From contig NZ_CP032677.1 of assembly GCF_003627215.1 (NCBI RefSeq), positions 3,229,501 through 3,293,500 of the forward strand: a stretch of 64,000 nucleotides of DNA, given 5' to 3'. The notes beneath the pieces are model-generated. The model searched no databases. It was given only the letters and a program-made list of their open reading frames with translations, and was not told the DNA's origin. Below are positions 46,971 through 55,307 of the stretch, piece by piece. Every line of letters starts with the position of its first letter. Position 1 is the stretch's first letter. Origin of the DNA: Pseudomonas sp. Leaf58 (GTDB lineage Bacteria > Pseudomonadota > Gammaproteobacteria > Pseudomonadales > Pseudomonadaceae). A program made the translations under genes and the position numbers.

Positions 46971-47024
46971 CACGTGACCGCGTTAACCGATCAGGCGAAT
47001 GGCGAAGCCCTCCCCCTTGCTGTA

Positions 47025-48035
47025 TCAGGCCTTGGGCACTGGCGCATGCTGGGCAATCAGGCCCTGCTCCCGCAGCTCAGCCCAGAAGGCCGCAGGAATC
47101 ACCGCGTTTAACGCCGCCAGGTCCTGGTCGGCATGCTGCGCGCGGGTCGCTCCCGGAATCACTGCCGCCACCGCCGGGTGCGCCAGCGAGAACTGCAGCG
47201 CCGCGGCCTTGATGCCCACACCATGACGCGTCGCCACTTCGTTCAGGCGCTGAACGCGGGCACGGATTTGCGGGGAGGCCTTCTGGTACTCGTAGTGGTC
47301 ACCGCCAGCAATCACACCCGAGTTGTACGGCCCCCCCACAACAATCCCCAAGCCTTGCAGCTGGGCGCCCGGCATCACCCGCTGCAGCGCACGTTCGTGG
47401 TCCAGCAGGCTGTAGCGACCGGCCAGCAAGAAGCCGTCCGGGCGTGCCTCGTCCAAGTCCAGGGTCAGCTCGATCGGCTCGACACGGTTCACACCCAGGC
47501 CCCAGGCTTTGATCACGCCCTCTTCGCGCAGGCGGGTCAGCACGCGGAAGGCACCGGTACGGGCGGTTTCGAATTGGCTCAGCCACTCGTCACCGTAGAA
47601 GTCCTGGGCAATGTCGTGAATCCACACGATGTCCAGGTAGTCAGTGCCCATGCGCTTGAGGGTGTCCTCGATCGAACGCAAGGTGGCATCGGCGCTGTAG
47701 TCGTTGACGATGCGGTTACGGTTACCGTGCTCGAACAGGCCGCTTTTCTCACCCAGCTCACGGGCCGCCGGGTTTTCCAGTTCGTCGAGGATCACCCGGC
47801 CAACCTTGCTACTCAGCACGTATTCATTGCGTGGGCGCTGGGCCAGGGCCTTGCCCAGGCGGCTTTCCGACAGGCCGGCACCGTAGAACGGCGCAGTGTC
47901 GAAGTAACGCACACCATTGTTCCAGGCAGCGTCCACCGCGCCTTGTACTTCAGCGTCCGGCACGTTGCGGAACATGTTGCCCAAGGGTGCGGTACCGAAG
48001 CCCAGCGGGTTGGCGATCAGGTCTTTCAGGTTCAT
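47025..48035 (-). CDS. Aldo/keto reductase (aldose 1-dehydrogenase-like)
   Basis: A 336-residue TIM-barrel oxidoreductase with the AKR tetrad: D46 and Y51 (YFDTAPFYGAGLSE), K77 (LSSKVGR) and a histidine in IVWIHDIAQ. The NADP-binding end has HPAVAAVIPGATRAQHADQD. It is closest to the D-threo-aldose/L-fucose dehydrogenase subgroup. It is divergent from the LysR gene at 48152, which may control it. Confidence 0.88.
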   Translation of the reverse strand: MNLKDLIANPLGFGTAPLGNMFRNVPDAEVQGAVDAAWNNGVRYFDTAPFYGAGLSESRLGKALAQRPRNEYVLSSKVGRVILDELENPAARELGEKSGLFEHGNRNRIVNDYSADATLRSIEDTLKRMGTDYLDIVWIHDIAQDFYGDEWLSQFETARTGAFRVLTRLREEGVIKAWGLGVNRVEPIELTLDLDEARPDGFLLAGRYSLLDHERALQRVMPGAQLQGLGIVVGGPYNSGVIAGGDHYEYQKASPQIRARVQRLNEVATRHGVGIKAAALQFSLAHPAVAAVIPGATRAQHADQDLAALNAVIPAAFWAELREQGLIAQHAPVPKA

Positions 48036-48151
48036 GGAAAGTCTCCAGTAAGGGGGCTAAGTCGTCATGCGACGAAGTGGGCACATCCTAGGCTGGCAAA
48101 TCCTAGACCGTCCAAGTCATAATTCGTCACAGTTAAGTCCCTGGAGGTCTC

Positions 48152-49069
48152 ATGCAAGATCTACGTCAGTTGCGCTACTTCGTGGCCGTCGCCGAATGCG
48201 AGAACGTCGGCCGAGCCGCCGAGCAGCTGCATATTTCCCAATCGCCACTCAGTAGGCAGATTGCCCAGCTGGAGGACAACCTTGGCCTGGCCCTGTTCGA
48301 GCGGCGCAACCAGCGCTTGTACCTGACCCGAGACGGGCGCACCTTCCTGGCCGAGGCACGTGGCCTGCTCAAGCATGCCGACCGCCTGGAATCATTGGGC
48401 AAGCGCCTTGGCCGTGGCGAGGAAGGCGGGCTGTGTATCGGTTACGTTAACCACGCCATCCATGCTGGCGTGCTGCCAGGGGCAGTACGGGCTATTCGCG
48501 GCGAGCGCCCGAACATTCACATTGCGCTGTACAACATGACCCCCAACGAGCAGTTCGAAGGACTGCGCCAGCGCAGCCTGGACATTGCCTTGGTGTGTGA
48601 GCCGCCGCCAGCGAACGACCCAGACCTGCGCGGCCAGCCAGTGCTGGACGACCCGATGCTGCTGGCCATCCCCGCCGCGCATCCGCTTGCCGGCAAGGCC
48701 GCACTGACCCCGGCCGACCTGCATGAGCAGGAATGGATCATTACCGGGGGCCAGCCCGAGCAGATGAACAAGCGCGACGATTTCATTGCCCGTTGCGGCG
48801 ATGCTGGTTTCACCCCACGCCTATCGCTGGAGGCTACCGACCCGCTAAGCGTGCTTGGCCTGGTGTCTGCCGGCCTGGGCCTGGCCATGGTGCAAAGCAG
48901 CCTGTCGGCCAGCGCCGGGCCCACCGTGGTACTGCGCCAGTTGGACTGGTTCCAGCCAAGCGTGCAGTTGTGGGCAGCCTGGCACCAGGTCGACTTGCGG
49001 CCTATCGTGGGTATTTTCCGCGAGCAGGTGCTGGCATTAGCAGAAGAACGGCTTGATAAGTCCATCTAG
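48152..49069 (+). CDS. LysR-family regulator (CatR/BenM-like subgroup)
   Basis: A 305-residue regulator with HTH LRQLRYFVAVAECENVGRAAEQLHISQSPLSRQIAQLEDNLGLALFERRNQRLYLTRDGRTFLAEA. The QLHISQSPLSRQI and FERR wording is typical of the BenM/CatR/ClcR group that controls aromatic pathways. It is divergent from the aldo/keto reductase and upstream of an SDR gene on its own strand, so either could be its target. Confidence 0.88.
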   Translation: MQDLRQLRYFVAVAECENVGRAAEQLHISQSPLSRQIAQLEDNLGLALFERRNQRLYLTRDGRTFLAEARGLLKHADRLESLGKRLGRGEEGGLCIGYVNHAIHAGVLPGAVRAIRGERPNIHIALYNMTPNEQFEGLRQRSLDIALVCEPPPANDPDLRGQPVLDDPMLLAIPAAHPLAGKAALTPADLHEQEWIITGGQPEQMNKRDDFIARCGDAGFTPRLSLEATDPLSVLGLVSAGLGLAMVQSSLSASAGPTVVLRQLDWFQPSVQLWAAWHQVDLRPIVGIFREQVLALAEERLDKSI

Positions 49070-49161
49070 GTCTGAACTCAGTCGAATTCCGTCTTTTACA
49101 GTCTGAAGATGCTTCACTAGGATGGCTCCCATCGATGCCACTCACCTACAGGAGCCCATCC

Positions 49162-49959
49162 ATGAACATCGACCTCAGCGGACGCACCGCCATCATCAGC
49201 GGCTCGACCGGCGGTATTGGCCTGGCCATCGCCCGCGGCCTGGCCCGCGCCAACGCCGACGTGGTCATTGCCGGCCGTAGCCAGAAGTCGGTGGCTGCCG
49301 CACTGGCCGAACTGCGCGAGCAAGGCGGCGGTGGGCAGGCGCACGGCGTAGTTGCCGACCTGGGTACCGCCGCCGGTGCCGAAACGCTGTTCGCCGCCCA
49401 CCCACGGGCTGACATCCTGGTCAACAATTTGGGCATTTACGACGCCGTCGACTTTTTCGACGTAGCCGACAGCGAGTGGGCACGGTTCTACGACACCAAC
49501 GTGCTGTCCGGTGTGCGCCTGGCCCGCCACTATGCCCCAGGCATGGTCGAGAAAGGCTGGGGGCGGATTTTGTTCATTTCTTCGGAATCGGGCATCGCCA
49601 TCCCTGCCGACATGATCAACTACGGCGTCACCAAGGCGGCCAACCTGGCAGTGTCCCATGGCCTGGCCAAGCGCCTGGCCGGTACTGGGGTAACCGTCAA
49701 TGCCGTGCTGCCCGGCCCGACCCTGACCGACGGCGTGGCCGCGCTGGTGGCCGATGCCGCCCAGGCGTCCGGGCGTAGTATCCGCGAAGAAGCCGACAAC
49801 TTCGTGCGTACTGCACGGCCAAGTTCGATTATCCAACGTGCCGCCGATGTCGACGAAGTCGCCCACCTGGCGGTGTACCTCGCCTCCCCTTACTCCTCCG
49901 CCACCACCGGCGCGGCGCTGCGCGTCGACGGCGGTGTGGTCGACAGCCTCGCTATCTGA
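49162..49959 (+). CDS. Short-chain dehydrogenase/reductase
   Basis: A 265-residue classical SDR. Cofactor motif GSTGGIG (14-20), NNLG (88-91), catalytic S141 and Y154-xxx-K158 (MINYGVTKAA) are all present. The end YSSATTGAALRVDGGVVDS matches the family. The ATG at 49162 has AGGAG 8 bases upstream. An SRPBCC gene follows within 21 bases and is probably cotranscribed. Confidence 0.9.
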   Translation: MNIDLSGRTAIISGSTGGIGLAIARGLARANADVVIAGRSQKSVAAALAELREQGGGGQAHGVVADLGTAAGAETLFAAHPRADILVNNLGIYDAVDFFDVADSEWARFYDTNVLSGVRLARHYAPGMVEKGWGRILFISSESGIAIPADMINYGVTKAANLAVSHGLAKRLAGTGVTVNAVLPGPTLTDGVAALVADAAQASGRSIREEADNFVRTARPSSIIQRAADVDEVAHLAVYLASPYSSATTGAALRVDGGVVDSLAI

Positions 49960-49980
49960 ACTCAATTGGAAACCTGCACC

Positions 49981-50388
49981 ATGGCAACTGCCTACACCTC
50001 CCTGAAAACCACGCACAGCCCTGACCATGTCTGGGCCCTGATCGGCGGCTTCGACAGCCTGCCTGACTGGCTGCCGTTCATCCCCGAGAGCCTTGCCAGC
50101 GAAGGTGGCCGCGTACGCTCGCTGAAAGACCCGGACGGCAACAGCATCGTCGAGCGCCTGGTGGCCTTCGACGACCTCCAGCGCAGCTACAGCTACACCA
50201 TCCTGAGCAGCCCGTTTCCGGTGACCGGCTACCTGTCCACCCTGCGGGTCAAGGCCGACGGCCAGGGCAGCCTGGTGGAGTGGTTCGGTGAGTTCACCCC
50301 GGTCGGTGTCAGCGATACCGAGGCCGAAGCGCTGTTCAAGGGCATTTATGAAGGTGGCCTGCAAGCCTTGGCGAAAACCTTGGGCTAA
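49981..50388 (+). CDS. SRPBCC-family (START-like/polyketide cyclase-like) protein
   Basis: A 135-residue small-ligand-binding protein of the SRPBCC fold, with the start HSPDHVWALIGGFDSLPDWLPFI, the strand pair RSLKDPDGNSIVERLVAFDD and RSYSYTILSSPFPVTGYLSTLRV, and a C-terminal helix EALFKGIYEGGLQALAKTLG. Ligand unknown. It directly follows the SDR gene. The ATG at 49981 is preferred to a TTG at 49966. Confidence 0.85.
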   Translation: MATAYTSLKTTHSPDHVWALIGGFDSLPDWLPFIPESLASEGGRVRSLKDPDGNSIVERLVAFDDLQRSYSYTILSSPFPVTGYLSTLRVKADGQGSLVEWFGEFTPVGVSDTEAEALFKGIYEGGLQALAKTLG

Positions 50389-50394
50389 CGCCAG

Positions 50395-50430
50395 CCTATG
50401 CATGAGTGGGTTTCCCCACTCATGCATAGG
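50395..50430. terminator. Perfect 16-bp hairpin after the SDR-SRPBCC pair
   Basis: CCTATGCATGAGTGGG and its exact reverse complement are separated by the loop TTTC, 7 bases after the SRPBCC stop codon. There is no U-tract. The stem is unlike the GC-only hairpins elsewhere in the window. Confidence 0.7.
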
Positions 50431-50559
50431 TGCCCTGCTTCATCATCAAGACGTTCGCTTTTGCTTACCCATCAAAACACCTTGCCCGTATCGCGCCTGT
50501 ATCCCCCGCCAAATCCCCGCTAGCTTGCAGCTCACACCCGCCTCGAAAGGACCCGCACC

Positions 50560-51546
50560 ATGCCAACCGACCACAAAGCCTGGGCCTGGACCCCGAACGC
50601 CGGCCTCGACGGCCTGCAACTACTGCGTAAACCCTTGCCACAACCTGGCCCAGGTGAAGTGCTGGTGGCCAACCGCGCCATTGCCCTCAACCCGGTAGAC
50701 TGGAAAATCTGCGAGTGGGGCCACCCAGCCTGGCAGCAGGGCACGGTACCCGGTGTGGATGGCGCCGGGGTGGTGGTCGCCACAGGCCCAGGCGTCGGGC
50801 TGCCCGTGGGCAGCCGCGTCGCCTATCACCAATCGCTAGCGCGTGACGGCAGCTTTGCCGAGCACTGCCTGCTCGATGCCAGCCTGGTGATGCGCATCCC
50901 CAGCGCACTCAGCGACAGCGCCGCCGCCGCGGTGCCCTGCCCTGCACTCACCGCCTGGCAGGCTCTAGCCAAGGTACCCGATGGCGCCAGCCGCGATGTG
51001 CTAGTGATCGGCGCCGGTGGCGCGGTGGGCTTTTACCTTGCACAACTTGCTGCGCAACGTGGCCTGCGCGTCTGGGCCAGCGCCGCCCAGCGCCACCACA
51101 CCACCCTCAAGGCCCTCGGTGTAAGCGGCGTGTTCGACTACCACCACGCCGGCTGGCAAAGCCAACTGCAAGCCACCCTCGGCGAGCGCCCGGTGCACGC
51201 CTTGTTCGACACCGTCAGTGGTGCCCATGCCGGCAACCTTGCCCACCTACTGGGCTACAACGGCCACTTGGTGTGCATCCAGGACCGCCAGGAAAGCGCG
51301 CCAACAGTCGCTTTCAGCACAGCTATCTCGTTGCATGAAGTGGCGCTGAACAGTGTCCATGCCCACGGCCTCTTGGCCGACCGCCAAGCCCTGCGCGTGG
51401 CCGGTGAGGGGCTGTTGCAAGCGATCGCCGCGGGCAGCCTGATCGCACCACAACGCCGTGAGTTTGCCTTCACGGCATTGCCAGAGGCACTGCGCCAGTT
51501 GAAAGAGGGTCGCGGCGCTGGCAAATGGGTGACGCGGCTCGACTAA
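50560..51546 (+). CDS. Zinc-independent alcohol dehydrogenase/quinone oxidoreductase-like MDR protein
   Basis: A 328-residue MDR-superfamily protein of the QOR type: PLPQPGPGEVLVANRAIALNPVDWKI, VPGVDGAGVVVATGPGV, and cofactor motif VLVIGAGGAVGFYLAQLAAQRG. It lacks the catalytic zinc cysteines of true alcohol dehydrogenases. It probably reduces quinones or enones with NADPH. The ATG at 50560 has GAAAGGA before it. It seems to be a single gene. Confidence 0.85.
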   Translation: MPTDHKAWAWTPNAGLDGLQLLRKPLPQPGPGEVLVANRAIALNPVDWKICEWGHPAWQQGTVPGVDGAGVVVATGPGVGLPVGSRVAYHQSLARDGSFAEHCLLDASLVMRIPSALSDSAAAAVPCPALTAWQALAKVPDGASRDVLVIGAGGAVGFYLAQLAAQRGLRVWASAAQRHHTTLKALGVSGVFDYHHAGWQSQLQATLGERPVHALFDTVSGAHAGNLAHLLGYNGHLVCIQDRQESAPTVAFSTAISLHEVALNSVHAHGLLADRQALRVAGEGLLQAIAAGSLIAPQRREFAFTALPEALRQLKEGRGAGKWVTRLD

Positions 51547-51654
51547 AAGGGTAAGCGCGAAAACTTGGATCCCATTCTGTGGCAAGGTATGCTGGGCAAT
51601 AGCTAAAAGCCACTATTGCGGCAGGCTTCGAGCCTGCCTTCAAGGACGAACCCT

Positions 51655-52197
51655 TTGCCCAGCCACCCTACTCGCCACACCATCGCCCGCCAGTGGCAGC
51701 TGCTGAAGCTGCTGCCCAGCCGCCACCCTGGGATGAGTTCCACCCAGTTGCAGGCCGCCCTGACCACCGTGGGCCATACCACCAGCAAACGCACGGTTGA
51801 GCGCGACTTGGTCGAACTTGCGGCGCTGTTCCCACTGCAGTGCAACAGCAAAGGCATGCCCTATGGCTGGTACTGGCAACCGGGCTTGAGCCTGGGCGAA
51901 GCACAGCAGCTGCAACCAGACGCGCTTACGCCCCCAGAACAGATTGAACTGCGTGCCTGGGTTGATGACGGGCTGGCCCGGCGCCTGCACGCGCAGCCAC
52001 TGGCCATGGACATGCAGCTGGCAGCGCATCCGAACGGCGGTGCCACGCTGGAGGCCACCGTCGACGACAACCGCGCGCTGATGAGCTGGCTGCTATCCCA
52101 GGCGGGTTCGATCCGGGTACAGGCGCCACAAGCACTGCGCCTGGCCCTGCTCGAGCAATTGCGCCAAAGCCTGGCGCTGCACGAAAGCGGTCATTGA
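51655..52197 (+). CDS. DeoR-type HTH regulator with a WCX domain but no WYL domain
   Basis: A protein of about 180 residues. The N-terminus is an HTH of WYL-family regulators (TRHTIARQWQLLKLLPSRHPGMSSTQLQAALTTVGHTTSKRTVERDLVEL). The C-terminus (MDMQLAAHPNGGATLEATVDDNRALMSWLLSQAGSIRVQAPQALRLALLEQL) resembles the WCX dimerisation extension. The central WYL sensor of about 100 residues that normally joins them is absent, and no internal frame break is seen. No ATG fits: TTG at 51655 follows AAGGACG and is chosen; TTG at 51616 is an alternative. Confidence 0.65.
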   Translation: MPSHPTRHTIARQWQLLKLLPSRHPGMSSTQLQAALTTVGHTTSKRTVERDLVELAALFPLQCNSKGMPYGWYWQPGLSLGEAQQLQPDALTPPEQIELRAWVDDGLARRLHAQPLAMDMQLAAHPNGGATLEATVDDNRALMSWLLSQAGSIRVQAPQALRLALLEQLRQSLALHESGH

Positions 52198-52295
52198 CCG
52201 GCAAGCAAAAGTCATTGTCCCTCGGGCCGCTTTTTCCCCTTGGCGGCACTACGCAAAATCCACTCCTGACCACGCTTTTCCTTCAGGAGTACCCC

Positions 52296-53231
52296 ATGAA
52301 ACATTTCAAGCCCCTGCTGCTCGCCGTCGCCCTGGCGAGCACTGCCCAGGCCACCCTGGCTGCTGACTGGCAGGCCTCGCCCTACGGCAAGCAAGATGAA
52401 ATAGGCGCCGCCAACCTGCTCACCCCCGAAGTGGTCAAGCAAGCGGTCAGCCTGGTCAAGACCGGCAAGACCTACCCGCTGGCCGTGCCGGTGAGCAAAG
52501 ACCTGCCGGCCTTCCGCCACCGCAGCTTCCACCTGTACAACATCCAGCCTGGCGAACAAGCCGGCCAAACCCTGGGCCGCAACAAGTTCAGCTTCAACGA
52601 TGAGCTGGTCAACGGCTGGACCGGCGTCGGCACCCAGCTCAACGGCATCGGCCACATTGGTATCGACAACGTCTACTACAACGGCAATAAGGCTACCGAG
52701 TTCGTCACCGTCGAAGGTGTGACCAAGCTGGGTGTGGAGAAAGTACCGCCCATGGTCACCCGCGGCGTGGTGTTGGACATGACCGCCCATTACGGCAAGG
52801 CAATCGTGCCGGGCGGCACCTCGTTCACCGTCAATGACATCAAGGCCGTGCTGAAGAAAGAAGGCATTACCCTGCGCAAAGGTGACGTGGTGCTGTTCAA
52901 CACCGGCTGGCTGGAACTGATCGGCAAGGACAACCAGCAGTTCCTCGCCACCGAACCGGGCATCGACCTTCCGGCGGCCGAGTGGCTGGCGGACCAGGGC
53001 ATCGTTGCTTTTGGTGGTGATACCTGGGCGTCGGAGGTATACCCGAACCCGACCGGTGAAGAGTTCCCGGTCAACCAGTTCATGCTGGCCAAGCGCGGTA
53101 TCTACAACCTGGAGCTGATCGACACCCGCGCGCTGGTGAAGGACAAGGCGTTCGAGTTCCTGTTCGTGCTGGGGCAGCCGCTGTACAAGGGCTCGACCCA
53201 GGTGAACATCAACCCTGTAGCCATTCACTGA
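52296..53231 (+). CDS. Exported cyclase-family (kynurenine formamidase-like) hydrolase
   Basis: A 311-residue protein with a signal peptide (MKHFKPLLLAVALASTAQATLA) and the metal-dependent cyclase fold. The metal-binding segment appears as NGWTGVGTQLNGIGHIG, in place of the HxGTHxDxxxH of kynurenine formamidases. Later parts VTRGVVLDMTAHYG, GDVVLFNTGWLEL and GIVAFGGDTWASEVYP fit the family. Because the canonical first histidines are replaced (TQLNGIGH), the metal site may be altered. It acts in the periplasm; substrate unknown. The ATG at 52296 has CAGGAG before it. Confidence 0.8.
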   Translation: MKHFKPLLLAVALASTAQATLAADWQASPYGKQDEIGAANLLTPEVVKQAVSLVKTGKTYPLAVPVSKDLPAFRHRSFHLYNIQPGEQAGQTLGRNKFSFNDELVNGWTGVGTQLNGIGHIGIDNVYYNGNKATEFVTVEGVTKLGVEKVPPMVTRGVVLDMTAHYGKAIVPGGTSFTVNDIKAVLKKEGITLRKGDVVLFNTGWLELIGKDNQQFLATEPGIDLPAAEWLADQGIVAFGGDTWASEVYPNPTGEEFPVNQFMLAKRGIYNLELIDTRALVKDKAFEFLFVLGQPLYKGSTQVNINPVAIH

Positions 53232-53304
53232 TCGGCTTGATCCTGGGGCGGCTGTGCGCCTCCCCATCCAAGAAGGGTTGACCTGCCAACGTGACAGCCA
53301 GGGG

Positions 53305-54027
53305 TTATGCCAGGCGACGCCGCACCAGGCAGGCATAGCCCAAACCCAGCACACAGGCCAGCAACACACCCAGCACGGCCATCAGCTCGCGGCTGTAGCG
53401 GGCCACCCAGGCTGGGAAGCCGATGACCTCGCGGTACACCTGCACGTCCGCCTCACCGTCGGCGTGGCTGATGCTGACCCCGCCTTGGCGGATCTGTGAG
53501 TAGTCCGCATCGAAATACACCCACACCTTGCACGTGCCGCCTGGCTCGATGGTGGGGATGTCCACTTGCAGGGTGGAGGCTTCCAGGATGCTGTCGTTGC
53601 CAGCCGCATCACGCACCTGCACCAAGCCCTTGGCCGGTAGGCGGATTTTCACCTCACGCACCTGGGCATTACCGCTGTTGCGCAGCTCGATAAGCACACC
53701 TGTACGGTGGTCGACCAACCCGGCCTCGAACGGCTTGGCAAACAGCTGGGCATACGGTGCCTGGGCCATTTCGATCAGCCGCTCGACTTGATCCTGGCTC
53801 AACGCGCCCTGGCCAATGCTATTGATGCGCCCTTGCAATTGCTCGTACTTGAGCTGCTCGCTGGCCGTGCTGATGCGTTCGCTGAACTGGCTGGGATAGG
53901 TAAGGTAGGCATACGTCAGCGATGCCTCCAGGCGCGGGTTGCCCCTGAGCACGCCATAGACGGCCAACAACACCATCAGGCCAATAAGCACGGCTACGAG
54001 GAGTTTCCCCACCTTGTCCCAGCTCAA
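53305..54027 (-). CDS. Hypothetical membrane-anchored protein
   Basis: A 240-residue protein with one membrane helix near each end (VGKLLVAVLIGLMVLLAVYGVL and LMAVLGVLLACVLGLGYACLV). The middle is soluble: a helical part and then a beta-sandwich-like part (VLIELRNSGNAQVREVKIRLPAKG and EPGGTCKVWVYFDADYSQIRQGGVSISHADGEA). I do not recognise the family. No good ATG fits; TTG at 54027 with AAGGAAG before it is chosen over the longer frame to 54159, which would overlap the next gene. Confidence 0.6.
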   Translation of the reverse strand: MSWDKVGKLLVAVLIGLMVLLAVYGVLRGNPRLEASLTYAYLTYPSQFSERISTASEQLKYEQLQGRINSIGQGALSQDQVERLIEMAQAPYAQLFAKPFEAGLVDHRTGVLIELRNSGNAQVREVKIRLPAKGLVQVRDAAGNDSILEASTLQVDIPTIEPGGTCKVWVYFDADYSQIRQGGVSISHADGEADVQVYREVIGFPAWVARYSRELMAVLGVLLACVLGLGYACLVRRRLA

Positions 54028-54106
54028 TGCGAACTTCCTTATGTCGTTATACAGGCAACTCAAACTGACCAAGGGTGCCAAGTTCGAGACGCCCAGGCAA
54101 GCCTGA

Positions 54107-54409
54107 CTAGGACTCGCTCTCACCTGCCTGCGCCTGGCGCAATTGTTGCAACTGGCCATCGATCAGGGCCTTGGCCATGCCTGCCAGGTAATACGTGGCT
54201 TGCATCATCACCTTGCGGTCGCCGGGGCGGTCGATGGCCTTGCGGGTGAGCTCGGTAATGCAGCCCATGATGCTCGAGGCTTCCATCAGCGCCGTGCGCA
54301 TTGGCAGCTGCGTTTTCATTTGCACCAGTTCGGCGCCGCCGTGGCCGAACCGGCCCGCTGCGCGCACGATATTGAGGGGGCTGTTTTCCTGCGGGGTGTC
54401 TTTATCCAT
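54107..54409 (-). CDS. Small pseudomonad protein of the DUF6124/DUF3077 type
   Basis: A 100-residue helical protein (NIVRAAGRFGHGGAELVQMKTQLPMRTALMEASSIMGCITELTRKAID, then KVMMQATYYLAGMAKALIDGQLQQLRQAQ). Its pattern recalls the many DUF6124/DUF3077 paralogues of Pseudomonas; function unknown. It precedes the membrane protein gene on the same strand by 79 bases. Confidence 0.7.
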   Translation of the reverse strand: MDKDTPQENSPLNIVRAAGRFGHGGAELVQMKTQLPMRTALMEASSIMGCITELTRKAIDRPGDRKVMMQATYYLAGMAKALIDGQLQQLRQAQAGESES

Positions 54410-54607
54410 GGTCCATTCCTCGAGGTTGCGAGTGGGCCGAGACTAGGGGGCTGCCTTCCCCGCCACAACCACCGAGGCGTGCAAAGGCTTACTTTCGGAA
54501 ATGGACTACAAGAAGAGCACAAAGAGGAGGTTCGGCCACGCGCCTGGCTCTTGACCGGCACCCGGTGGTGACGGACGATCAACCTCCCTCACACAAGGAC
54601 GACCACC

Positions 54608-55231
54608 ATGCTTCGGATACTGGGCAGAGCCTCTTCCATCAATGTGCGAAAAGTCCTGTGGGCATGCGCCGAGTTCGAGGTGGCGTTCGAGCGCGAAGAC
54701 TGGGGGGCGGGCTTCCAGCCCACGGACAGCGCCGAATTTCTTGCGCTCAATCCCAACGCCATGATCCCAGTGATCCAGGATGGCGACTTCACCCTGTGGG
54801 AATCCAACAGCATCATCCGCTACCTGGCCACGCGTTACGGCGCGACGGCGTTCTACCCCCCCGAGGCGCAGGCGCGGGCGCGGGTCGACCAATGGATCGA
54901 CTGGCAGGCCTCGGACCTCAACCGGTCATGGAGCTATGCCTTCATGTCGCTGGTCAGGCACTCGCCCGCCCACCAGGACCCGCAAGCGCTCGCCGCCGGT
55001 TGCGCGGACTGGGCGCGTTACATGCACATCCTCGACCGCCAGTTGGCCAGCACCGGCGCTTATGTGGCTGGCAGCCAGTTCACCCTGGCCGACATCCCCA
55101 TCGGCCTGTCGGTCAACCGCTGGTTCGAAACACCCTTCGAGCACCCGCACTTGCCGGCTGTACGGGACTATTACGAGCGGCTGAGCGAACGCCCGGCCTA
55201 TCACCTGCATGGCCGTAACGGTACGCCGTGA
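54608..55231 (+). CDS. Glutathione S-transferase
   Basis: A 207-residue GST. The thioredoxin-like N-terminal domain starts [22 protein letters not shown] and has the cis-proline and glutathione-binding [31 protein letters not shown]. The helical C-terminal domain carries the N-capping [16 protein letters not shown]. The serine in RASSIN is the likely catalytic residue, as in theta-like GSTs. ATG at 54608 with AAGGACG upstream. Confidence 0.9.
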   Translation: MLRILGRASSINVRKVLWACAEFEVAFEREDWGAGFQPTDSAEFLALNPNAMIPVIQDGDFTLWESNSIIRYLATRYGATAFYPPEAQARARVDQWIDWQASDLNRSWSYAFMSLVRHSPAHQDPQALAAGCADWARYMHILDRQLASTGAYVAGSQFTLADIPIGLSVNRWFETPFEHPHLPAVRDYYERLSERPAYHLHGRNGTP

Positions 55232-55248
55232 TACCGAACAAAGACCGC

Positions 55249-55293
55249 GTTGTAGCAGCGGCCTTGTGTCACGAAAGGGGCGCAAAGCGCCCC
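55249..55293 (-). terminator. Hairpin plus conserved tail in a convergent gap
   Basis: GGGGCGC-AAA-GCGCCCC (55277-55293) with the tail read on the minus strand (CGTGACACAAGGCCGCTGCT, 55249 onward). It is the same repeat as at 320-363, 9119-9161 and 46930-46970, inverted, between the GST and MFS genes. Confidence 0.7.
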
Positions 55294-55307
55294 CGGGTCT
55301 CAGCCTG

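Noticed and set aside
50560..51546. Zinc-dependent alcohol dehydrogenase
   Set aside because: The catalytic zinc cysteine/histidine positions of the family are absent; quinone oxidoreductase type fits better.
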